A stretch of 64,000 nucleotides of DNA from Leptasterias polaris (Eukaryota; Echinodermata; Asteroidea; Forcipulatida; Asteriidae), in NCBI GenBank assembly GCA_037783415.1, contig JAZGTN010000214.1:434001-498000 (forward strand), given 5' to 3'. Positions 1 through 12,000 of the stretch are shown here, piece by piece (the first letter of the stretch is position 1; every line of letters starts with the position of its first letter). The position numbers and the translations under genes were made by a program. Under the pieces are notes generated by a model. The model did not search any database. It was not told where the DNA came from and saw only the letters and a list, made by a program, of their open reading frames with translations.

Positions 1-67
1 CCAGAGGTGTCTAAGACATCTCTATCATCCCGTTTGATTGGTGACAGAGGATATGGAGCATCTGGGC
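1..67 (-). CDS. tensin exon t, cut by window edge
   Basis: The open stretch PDAPYPLSPIKRDDRDVLDT continues the protein. The acceptor (GATGATAG) lies just above 67, and its two leading bases complete the Gly codon left by the exon at 421. The exon runs off the left end. The downstream SH2 and PTB domains are expected outside the window. Confidence 0.68.
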
Positions 68-3000
68 CTATCATCCAATCAAACAAACATGTGTTAAATT
101 TATGCATCAATGAATATAAAATAGTGCAAGGGGCTTTATCACATAACCACTAGTCTTATTGACTTGGCCTTTTTTTTTAAACAAAACACAACCAAATACA
201 ACAACCAAAGTATCAAACTAAAAAAACTAAAAATGAAAGCTGAGACAAGTGGATTTACTGCCTGTTCACAAACCCTTCATGATGATGGAAGTTTGTTCTG
301 CTGGTGCTGCCTCCTCCTCAGGAGTTAAGATAAAGTCATGACTGCTAATGGCCTAATGAATGGATCGTAAACAATCCTTTACATTTCACTTAAACTACTA
401 CTATTTAAAAAAACACTCACCGTGTGGTGGGCGTCCAACTATTGCAATCGGAGTAGACACCATGTTTTTGTAGGCCTTTGGTCCCACAGGGAATCTAGGA
501 GTGACACCCCCATTCTGTAAGCTTTCACTCGATGAGCCGTAATCCTTGTTGGGGTTGGGTGATTTCAGACCTTCCGTCCGATTCCAATATTCACTCTCCT
601 AAATACAATGTCAAAATCATAAAAATTATTTATGAGCACTCTTAATAGATAAGTTCAATTCTTTCTGAATAAATTTTAAATGTAAAGACCAGTAGGATAT
701 TCCTGTTAGTTTGCAGATTCACAAAAGATGGCATTTTTTTGTGCACCACACTTGCAGGGTTCTCCTTATGCACAAGTTAGTGATCGGGCCGATACGCAAA
801 TTGGATGCTGATACCTGCAAATTTTGGCCGGTATGCAAAAAAAATAAAATAATAATAAATATATCTCACAAAAAACATCCAAGAGAAAACCATAAAGAAT
901 GCAGCAGATTGAACAGTAGGACTTTTCAAACCAAGATAATCAAGTAGAAACATTCCGAAGACCTTGTTTTCAATTTAGCGTGCCTCGGCCAAATATCCAA
1001 AATTTGGGTCCAGAATGCACCCCCCCCCCCCAGTTTTGAAAAATCCCGGGGAGAACCGTGAGTGACATGTGATAAAGATTTACCTGAGAAAGCAAAGAGA
1101 TTTTGCTGCATATAACCTCCTTTTGAGATCAGTTAGAGAGTCTAAATCAGGGAGAGTTTTTTCTTATCATACATACATGAACAGGCAAACCGCCCGGATT
1201 CTGTAGCCAAATTTCAGGCGAGGGAGCCCTCCCAGGATGATTTGATATCGGTTGCTCATAGTTCTGCTGGACAGCTGAGTCTGAATCATAACCCGACTGA
1301 TGAGGGGTACGTCGTGGCATCTGTTTGGCCTTGCTGGGTTTGGCAAGGGGACCCGTTGGGGGCTGGCTTTTGGGATGCTCTCTGTTGTTCACATCTACAG
1401 CAAAAGTTTTGATCGAAAGTTAGATATTTCGGGAAACAAAAAGCTTTGGTGTTGAAGAAAGATTTGAAGGTTTGCATAGTGGACTTGAAGTCTAGTGGAG
1501 CCGAAATTCCTGCTGATCAGTTTCTGATTAAAAAACTAACTTCTCCATGTTAAGAAAAATTAGTGCACTTAGCAGATGTATAAAGTTAACCTTGGGCCCA
1601 ATTGCCATAAAGTTGTTAAGCAGAAAAAAACTGCAAAAAAAATAATCTTTGCTAAGCAAAACTTATGTGTGGTACCAGTCTCAACAATGTAAAACTATTT
1701 GACATTTCGGCTGGTAACCTATTTCTACTGAGAAAGTTCAAAAAAAAAATAATTGGGGGTTGAACAAAGAAAAAATTACTAGAGCGGGACTTAAACCTTC
1801 GACCTCAGGATTAATATAGAATTTATTAAATTGGGCCCTGGGCCCTGGGCCCAATTTCATAGAGCTGCTTAAGCAGAAAATATTGCTTAGTAGAAATGAG
1901 CAGAATACCCGAGTAACAAATTGTACATTGAAATGGTAGTTTGGCTGGTAACCTTATTCTGGTAAGCGTAGTTTTGTTGTGCTTAGCTACTTTTTGTGTT
2001 TAAGCGGCTCTATGAAATTGAGCCTTGGTCACCCTTTATGTCAAGAGGGGAAGTTGACAATCGCTACTCAATTTCAATTTAAGACTCACCAGTGATCCTG
2101 TCTGTTCCTCTTCCCTGAGAGTTGAGTGGCTCTTTAATTTGAGATTCATCAATGTGCAGATCCACTTTCTCAAACGTCTCCTCCTTGGCTGGTCCCGCAT
2201 TCCCTGGTTGCCTATGTTGTTGAGTATGTGACTGGTAGTTAGCACTACGACCAATCCACCCATTGGGCAGGTTAGCCACATCACCAGTATGCACCACTTC
2301 ACTCACATGCGTGTTATGTTTAGTGCAAGGTGGGCTAATGGAAGGCCCTGGGTTTGTCAACTCTTGGTTTTGTAAGTGGGTCCATTCAGACAGCATGCGT
2401 ATGGCATCCTCCAATCCAGCCATGAGGTTAATGTTATGAACATTCTGGTTAGTCTGATCCCCCTGTGACATCCCGGACGCTACAACACTGGTGGCAGGGT
2501 TAGCATTGTTGCTATGGTTAGTGTGTCTAGACCGAACGGTCCCATAGTTACTGCTGCCGATCACGTGTCCGGCAGTCCCTCCCTCCGTTCTGGTTGAGTT
2601 GTCGCGGTAATCCGTAGCGTACGATCTTGACCTGTCAGCAGACACAGCTCGTTGTTCAGTTTGACTGTTATCCTGTTTTTCCCTTCTCTGCCACACATCG
2701 TGATTCTGGCTTTGGCTTCTTTTCTCTGATCTATGCTTTGATCTATCGAGAGGACGACCACGAACCGTTTCAGTTATTCCCTGTATATGATGTAAGCCCC
2801 CATGGGTATCCTTATAATACTGGGTTTGATCAGGTACCCGCTCGGTGCTCTTAGAACGTGAACCCCACTGGGTTTCCCCGTAAAACTGGGTTTGATCAGG
2901 TACCCGCTCAGTGCTTTTGGAACGTGACCCACTCTGTGTTTCCCCGTAAAACTGGGTTTGATCAGGTACCCGCTCAGTGCTTTTGGAACGTGACCCACTC

Positions 3001-6000
3001 TGGGTTCCCCCGTAAAACTGGGTTTGATCAGGTACCCGCTCAGTGCTTTTGGAACGTGACCCACTCTGGGTTCCCCCGTAAAAATGGGTTTGATCAGGTA
3101 CCCGCTCAGTGCTTTTGGAACGTGACCCACTCTGGGTTCCCCCGTAAAAATGGGTTTGATCAGGTACCCGCTCAGTGCTTTTGGAATTTGAGCCCCTCTC
3201 GGTTTGCCTGTAATATTGGGTTCGATCAGGTACCCGCTCAGTGCTTTTAGAACGTGAACCCTCCTGGGTTTCCCCGTAAAACAGGGTTTGATCGGGTACC
3301 CGCTCAGTGCTTTTGGAATTTGAGCCCCTCTCGGTTTGCCTGTAATATTGGGTTTGATCAGGTACCCGCTCAGTGCTTTTAGAACGTGAACCCCCCTGGG
3401 TTTCCCCGTAAAACAGGGTTTGATCGGGTACCCGCTCAGTGCTTTTGGAATTTGAGCCCCTCTCGGTTTGCCTGTAATATTGGGTTTGATCAGGTACCCG
3501 CTCAGTGCTTTTAGAACGTGAACCCCCCTGGGTTTCCCCGTAAAACAGGGTTTGATCGGGTACCCACTCAGTGCTTTTGGAACGTGAACCACTATGGATA
3601 TCCCTATTATGGTGGGTTCGATCAGACAATCTGTCAGTGCTTTTGGAATGTGAACCACCTTGGGTTTCCCTGTAATATTGGGTTCGATCAGGTACTCGCT
3701 CAATACTTTTAGAACGTGAACCTCTCTGGGTTTCCCCGTAAAACTGGGTTTGATCGGGTACCCGCTCTGTGCTTTTGGAATTTGAACCCCTCTTGGTTTC
3801 CCTGTAAAACTGGGTTTGATCGGGTACCCGCTCAGTGCTTTTGGAACGTGTACTTCCCTGGATGTCCCTATTGTGATGGGTTCGATCAGACAATCTGTCA
3901 GTGCTTTTGGATCGTGAACCACCCTGGGTTTCCCTGTAATAGTGTGTCGTATCAGACTTCTGATTGGATTGGGCACTCTGATTTTCTCTACCCTCCCTTT
4001 GATCAGGCAAGTTAACTTGCGACTTACTGCGCAGTCCCCCTATGCGCTGCATCACCCAATGGTATGAGGGAGCAGGTTGAAACAGTAGGGTATCATCCAT
4101 AAAGGGTGCAGGGTCTGCCATGGGCTTCCCCCTCTGCCCTGAGATTGTTTGATTATGTTTAGAGTCACCGTTGATGAAGTGAGAGTGTTTTGGTAGTGAG
4201 GTAGAACCATGTGAGTGGGAAAATTTAGAAGTTGAGGTTAGACCGGCACCGGGAGTTGTGTTAAGGTTATGATGTCGGGAGCGTGGGAGAGAGTAAAACA
4301 TCGAGTTCTGAGGTGAATGTTCAAACCCAGATGGGGTTTGCTTACTGTTGAGTTGTGAACCATCTTGAAAAGGTGGATCCTTCAGGTCTTCATGACCCTG
4401 TGATAGGTCTGAGAATCTGCCCTTAGGAAGGGAGTGATAATATCGAGCGTCAGAAGTTGATCTCTGAGAATTGACCTCTTGGTTGGATGATTTTTTGTGA
4501 TAAGGGGTGAAACCTTGTTCATGGGGAGACCTTGAGGCCTCAGTCGGTTCCATCTTGGAAGGGCTTGTGCCCTTGTCATGATCATGCTCCTTAGTCACAC
4601 TTTTGGGAAGGGACTGGGACCAGACCTTTCTTGAAGATGATTCAGATGTAGTCTGGTCAACGGAATCTAATGGGTGTGTCTGATGGAGTGAGTCATGAGG
4701 TTGATGGTCCTTATTGAAAGGCCGGTCTAATGAGGACGATTTCATGTTTGCATGACTGTTGGAAGATTTCAGTATTTTGGTCTTGGGAAGGGATTTGTCG
4801 AGAGGAGTTTGTGAGCCGGTCATGGTGGACTGATGGTGACTGTCGTGTCTCCTAGATGAGGAGATTAGTGGAGAAGAAGGAGCAGATTTGAACTGAGATG
4901 AGAAGTCTCTAGTGTTAGTACTCTGAGAATGAGGGAAGTTCTTAGCGGAACTGTGAGGTGAAAGAATATATGAAACTCCACTTGAATCTCTCTCACTATT
5001 CTCAACTGTTTTTAAAAGGCCGCCCCTCAATTTTGTATCGAGTGTATTGTCTTGCTGCTTATGCGACATTGAATGATCTTTGGACTGTTCCCTACTACGA
5101 TTAGAGAACTGCCTGTCGTCTTGCTGCTTATGCGACATTGAATGATCTTTGGACTGTTCCCTACTACGATTAGAGAACTGCCTGTCGTCTTGCTGCTTAT
5201 GCGACATTGAATGATCTTTGGACTGTTCCCTACTACGATTAGAGAACTGCCTGTCGTCTTGCTGCTTATGCGACATTGAATGATCTTTGGACTGTTCCCT
5301 ACTACGATTAGAGAACTGCCTGTCGTCTTGCTGCTTATGCGACATTGAATGATCTTTGGACTGTTCCCTACTACGATTAGAGAACTGCCTGTCGTCTTGC
5401 TGCTTATGCGACATTGAATGAACTGTGGATTTTTCCCTGCTACGATTAGAGAACTGCCTTTGATCAGATTCTACTTTACGCTTTTGTTTTGGACTTCCCC
5501 CGACCCCTTTTTCTTTCATGAGTTCCATTAAACGGCTCTGCAGCCCCCCACTCTCGTCTTTCTTGATCTCTTCCATTAGCAACGAGGGAAGTTTCTTCAT
5601 ATCAAAACCTTCCTTTCCGGGAAACACGTGGATGGTCTTCTTTTTGCATTCCGTTGTCGTGGTTGTGGTGATCTCACTACCATCGGCCTCGACAAAACGA
5701 GTGACATTGGCGCTTTTTGCGGGTTCATTTCCGGTTAAGGTGGAGGAGAGAGAAGAGGCATAGCCAGAATCACGAGACAGGTCAGTGGGGACCGTTGTGG
5801 CGGCATTAGCGAAGTTTGGTTGGGATTGGGTGGTAGTGGTGGTGTTAGAAGGTGGGTGTGACCCACTATTAAGAGAAGCCCGTAAACTCAGACTCTCTTG
5901 GTGTCTCTCGTGAGACGTTGACGAGGAGAGATTGGTTATGTGGTCATGGGAAGATCTGTTGTTGGGATGGTTGTTGATTCATGACATGCAACGTCATTCC

Positions 6001-9000
6001 ACCAAGATGAAGGATGGAAACAAAAAGAGAAACAAATGGACACACAGATGATAATTAAGCATGCACTAATAACCATGGCAACCAATGTCACAATGTGGAG
6101 TAAGAGTGAAACATAGAGTTTACGTACTTTCACTATAAAGTAATGTTACAATTTCATAACCCACACAAAAACTACATCATATCAAGGATTACCAACGAAG
6201 TGGTTCCTCACACTGTTTCCTTTTTACTTGCATGTAAAGGAAATACAATGGTTTTTTTGTTTACACCTGTTTTCTTTTAGTAAAGAAGCCCCATGGCAAG
6301 TAACTATTGAAAAGCCAAAGTGGTCAAAGTTTGTTTGAAAAAAGAAAAAAAAATTGTATCAGGTTTTTGTATCTGTCTTTTTTTAATATTGAAGTTGTAC
6401 AATGAAACGGTTGGTTCTACCTTACTCAGTTTGTTGGGAAGTCATTTAAGCCATAAATGGCATATTATTATTTGACACAATGGGAGACTTCGGGGTGCTA
6501 GGTGGCAGCAGATAACCCAGGTAAATTTCCATCGTTTACATAGCTCTGAGTGTGCACACACTTCCGAGACCAATGGAATTACCTGGGCCCAATTTTATGG
6601 CTCTGTTTACCGCCGAATTCTTCGCCCTGAATTTCTGCGCTAGCTTTGTAAGCGAAGAATGCCTAGTAACGTGGAGTACACACGGGCACAAGCAAAAATT
6701 CCCTGCTAACCCGTGAAATACGCTTGACGTAAGCACTGAATTCCCTGCTTCCGTAAGAACCGATTCTTTGCTTACGGTAAGCAGAGCCATGAAATTGAGC
6801 CCTGGTTAGTCTGCTGCCACCTAGTGTCACAAAAAGTCTCCCTTTAACAACAATGAATTAGTTTGACCAAACACCCTTTCTATACACAAGCCATGCTGTC
6901 ATACAAACATTAGAGAATTTGAAAACAGACAAACTTTTGTATAACAGAGGGGTAGCGTACCAACATGACTGAAAATTCTCTAGAATGTAACTGCATTACA
7001 CTTTACACTGCATGCAGCCAACTTGCAACTAAAATACACCGCTTGACAGATAATATCATGACAGCTTCAAACATTTCAGGCAAGATTTAATAACGATACA
7101 ATTGTTTTGGGGATTTATTTTTATAACCACCTTAAAGCAACAACAAAAAAGTAAATAAATTTAGTGTTGAGATTCACCAAGAATAAGGGTTGTAAAAATG
7201 ACACTTGTTTAATAAGGATATTGGTAGAATGGATAAACACATTTTTGTTACTACAGGGGAATTTGATTTGTTAATGAGTAGTTAACTTTTACTGTTTAAA
7301 AATCAGTTTTCCCTCAAAGCACCAAAAATGATATATATATTTTTTTCTTACCCAGCAGTTGAAGACCCAGATGGGGGTAAGGAAGCCACGTATGCCGGCG
7401 TCTGGGGTGCCTGGTTGAGGTCGTTCTGCCGACTGAGGCCGATTGGTTTCTCCCGGTCGAAGGTTGTGTCCGAGGCCTGGCGGTTCAGAGGTCGCTGGTG
7501 ACTCTGCCACATCTCCAGCTGTACCGAGTTGCTCTCGTGCTCGTAGGTGTGAGGGGGGGTCATGGGGCCGTGAGTTGTAGGAGCGTCAGGGGATTTGATG
7601 CTTGAGAGTTGACTGATGGACTTCTCCAGGTCGGTGAGCTGCGGGCGAGTTAAGGACCCATTTGATGTACTATTCAAACCTACAGAGATTAGACACAGGA
7701 GAGGTTTTATAACAAATATTATTTGTAAGTGGTGTTTGAAGCTTTGCATGGTGTTGAAAGTAAGAAGTAACTATAACTATAAATGTAAATAGTAGTGAAC
7801 TTGCGGGTACAACCATGTGTATAATCTCTTTTGGGAGGAGTGTTGGCTCTGAAAAGAGCCGGTTTGGTCTCGACGTTTCGAACAGTATACTCTGCTCGTC
7901 TTCAGGAGAATGCTGGACTGCTGGTGGTGTTGCAGCTTAAGTAGAGCTAGTGGGGTGCACTTTTGGGTGGGAAGTATCCAAGTTGTTGTTGACCGGTGAT
8001 GCATGGTAGTTGGCTGCTGGCTGGATGTGTGTGCGCTGGAGTGTGTCAGTGTTGTGGTGAGCTGCTGCTGGGAGGACTGGCTTGAGTAGAGGTGACCAGA
8101 TGTCATTGATGAAAAACCCGATGTCTTGTGGAACCGTGTTGTGTGACTTGATCTCGATCGCTTCCCTGACTCTGCGTTGGTGCCAGAACTTGACAGGTGC
8201 GATGAGCTTGGCTTGCTTCCATTTGATGAGATGATCTTGTTCTTGTGAATGTTTGATGATTGCGGATTTGTCCAGATATTATTTGGTTTTCCCCTTACAC
8301 TGATGTGTGTAAATCACTGTATACTTAGTACTTATTCAAACCCACGACTGTTGCAATTCTAGAGCAGATGTCTTACCAACTAGACCACCAAGATTGCCCA
8401 ATAGCTAGAGGCAGTTCGAATCCTATATTTTAGCAGCGGGCACCGCAACAGTTTAATAGATGTTAAACTTGTATCGGGGATAAGAGTATTATTTGGTTTC
8501 ACCCTTCCACCTATGTGTGTAAAGCACTGTATACTCAGTACTTTCCTGAGCATACGTGCAGTGTGTAACAAAGGAATAGTTAGAAGTCCAGAAAGAACAC
8601 TGTGTAGCACAAGTTTATGTGGTTAAAAAATATTATTTTAAGGTATTATGTACTAGCAAGTAACAAACTTATAGCATAAAAACTGCAATGAATGATTGGC
8701 TTTTAATTATCAATACATACAGAGATGCATATCAAGTCAGAAATAGGTGGATGGTGCGAAGAGATAGTGCTTGAAAATTTGGTTTTACAAAGTCTTTACA
8801 AATAAAAATATATATTTAAAGATAATTCAGCATTTTAAACGTTTAGAGAAGTTGCAAAGCTATAGTTACCCGAGGAATCTGTCCTGGAAGGCGTACCATA
8901 AGATGGGCTCTGATGGGAGGTGTTAATATATAAAGGTGTCGATTGCTCCTCCTTTTGTCTCTTCTCCTGTAGCTTCCTCTGCTTCTGCTCCAGCCAGGTC

Positions 9001-12000
9001 AGGTTGTCCGTTGGTATGTCCTCCCTGGGAGCAGTCATAATCTGTGAGTGGTACAATGGTTCAGGCACCCTATCAGGCTGAAGGGAGAGCTCCCGTCTGG
9101 GTTCGGGAACCCTCGGGAGTTCCCTTCTAGGTGTTTGAAAGGTGGGATTGTCGACGGCACCTTCTCTTTCACGTTTCTCTTTAAGTTTCTGTTGCTGCTT
9201 CTGAAGCCACGTCATTGCATCATCGCCATTTTCTGTCGATGTCCTGTTGCCGGACAGCGACTTAGAGTAATCGGGCTGGTCTGACTGATTGCGGAGATAC
9301 TCCTCAGGTAAAGGAGGCACTGGTGGGCCCCGGGGAGATGTTGGATCTTCCTTGTAGATGAACACAAGCTGTTCCTTCTTTGCCCGCAACGGCTGGGGCT
9401 CCCAAACAGAGGAAGGTTGGTTTGAGCCTAATGGGTACGCATACTGATTAACGTTGCTCAAATGTGAATGAGGTGCGCTGGATTGTGAGAGCTGATCTCT
9501 CTCCTTAGTCGCTGCATAGGTCGGGTTGTCGTGGTTCTGTGGAGTTCTGAGTTTGTCCAAATCTGGCATTTTCATACTCTTGACAGGCTCCACATGGGTG
9601 AAAGCTATTTGTTCCTCGACAGGGGGTTGATTGGGCTGGCGGACCTCAGGATTCATAGCCATGCCCCTGTTTGGGACAGCATCGGTGATTTCAGCATACG
9701 GGTTCTCGAGATCGAGCGCACTCCGAGGCTGAGGGTAATAAATCTTTGGAGTCGGTGAGTGTTGAGATTCCATTGGAGGTAGTTGTGACATCTGGGCTTG
9801 GACGTCAACAATTTTTCTCTTTTCCACCACCTGTTAAAAGAGTCAATATTTCCTCATTAATTATGCAGGCTTTATTAATTAACAAAAGCTAGTGAGAAAG
9901 GAAAACAAGAGTGACATACTTCAAGAAAACTATATTAAGACCTCGGTTAGTGGTGTTATTTTTTTGAAAATAATCTTTACATGAAGTTTTAAGTCTTATC
10001 AGTTATTGGTTCACAGCTTTAACATTTAGATTTTTAATAATTGAATATGTGGATTTAACAGTCACAGAACTACCACTTGTTATTCAAATTCGTTTGCAAA
10101 ATGATTTGAATTATGGAGAAGAAAGTACATATCTTCAAAATTCAAACAAAATGTTGATCCATTTGCAAGCAGAAATAACTTATTTTAAAGGGTCTGTATA
10201 CGTTTGGTAATGACTTTGAAAATTAATGGCAGTGGTAAGAAGTACAGCAGCTTTATAGTATAAGGCATTTTGAGAATCATTTCACTCAAAAGTAATGTGG
10301 TTATGGAAAAAGATATCAGGTTTAATGCCCCAAAATTTGAATCTGAGAAGCGTCTCTGTCAGAAACGTTTCTCAGATTGTGTATTCCTATAGGGAATAAT
10401 ATTCCTTCACTGTAGACATTATTCGCTCCGGTTTTTCGGCGATATTTCAAAAACGCGACCACCTTTTGAAGTGAATTTTTCACAGATTAGTTTTATTGTA
10501 TATATCTCCATTTAATTAGGATTAAAACAATTGAACGGTTCCAAAAACCAAAGGTATACTCTGCTTTTAAGTGCAACATTTATGTAGATAAAGAATTGCA
10601 CATTGACAGGCGGTTCAATCTTTTAACTAGGGACAACATTAAATGGAATATTTACCTCATCCCTGGATCTCTGACTATCAGAGATACCCCTAAGCAGATC
10701 ATCCAGGTCCTGCCTTTCCTTGTAATTCATCATCCTCTTCTGCTGAGGGGTAGAGGGGGTCTCTGGTGTGGACTTTGGTCCATTCATTAACTCAGTGGGT
10801 CTCTGGGCTGGCGACTGGCTGATGGGCTGAGTTAATGATGGGGCTTGGGGTTGCAATGGGCTGGGTGGATCACTGGTCGGAGTACGGGGACTGGGCGATC
10901 TTTGCCTACTGGTCTGGTATCCCGGATCCTTCTGGGCGTTCATCTTGGCACGCAACACAGCCATCTGGGTGGTCTGCATGGGGCTGCGAGGACCCATCTC
11001 GTAGTCAACTACACCCGGCATGATGGGTTGCAGCTGATTAGATGTGGGCGATGTGGGCGACGCGGCGTGGTAGGGGCTGCTGAAGAATGGGTTCTCTTGG
11101 CAAATGGGACTAGGGGTCTTCTGTACTTCGGCATACAAGCTTCCGTCTGGAGCGGAGCTGTGCGGGATGTTGTTGTTCATGTTGATGGACAAGTCAATGA
11201 TCTCTGGAGAGTAGTCTGTGAAAAGTACACAAGGAAACAAAATCATTTCATCAATGAAAAAATTAATCCATTGCTTCTTCAATAAATCTGGGAGAAATTT
11301 GAGAGTTCAAAATATAAATAAATGAACCTCAAACTTTCCACATAGACTGTTACAGCTTATTCGCAATCAGCCTACCTCCGCCGTCGATTGTCGTTTCAAA
11401 GTTCTCGTAGGAGTCCCATCGGATGAGCGGATCATCAGAGTTATCCACAGGGAAGTTACTCCCAGGCACATAGTCGCTTCCGTGGAGTCTATCTGGCGTC
11501 TGAGAGAAGACAAACTCCACTTTGGTGAACTCTGGGAATCGGGCATCTATCAGTACAATGTAGAACAGAATGAGTGGATTATTATAACAATAATTTATAT
11601 GGCATTTGTAAGGCGCACAATCAAAGGAACCAATCAAGAAGATTGATTTTTTTCAAATGATGAGAAACGAAAGCATGAACAAGTGTATTTCAATTGCTCA
11701 GGGATGTGATAGGCTGTTGAAAGAACACCTGAACTGTGAGTGCAAAGCGAAAGCTTGCAGGCTCGAAAGCTTGCAGGCTCGAAAGCTTGTGAGCGCGAAG
11801 CCTACTGATATAACAAAGAACACCACAACCCACCAGTGCATGCATCATCTAGATCACTCTTCTGGTACACAAGACGACACTCCATGATGGCCGTCGTGTG
11901 AAACTGACATCGGAAAATGACATCGTGCGTTGTCGCTCGGAACTTCTTGTGGTAGCACTTGATCAAGACGTCCCCCCTGATGGGCAGGGCCTGGTCCAAT

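Noticed and set aside
2774..3976. 400-codon second minus-strand frame across the 66-bp array
   Set aside because: It is the same DNA repeat read in another frame; it has no start context, and the tensin frame is supported by exon phases on both sides.
2858..4015. Plus-strand frames of 60-130 codons (TGFPRKTGFDQVPAQCFWN type repeats)
   Set aside because: Antisense shadows of the tensin minisatellite.
10845..11285. 146-codon plus-strand frame
   Set aside because: Antisense to the phase-consistent tensin exon 10656-11215.
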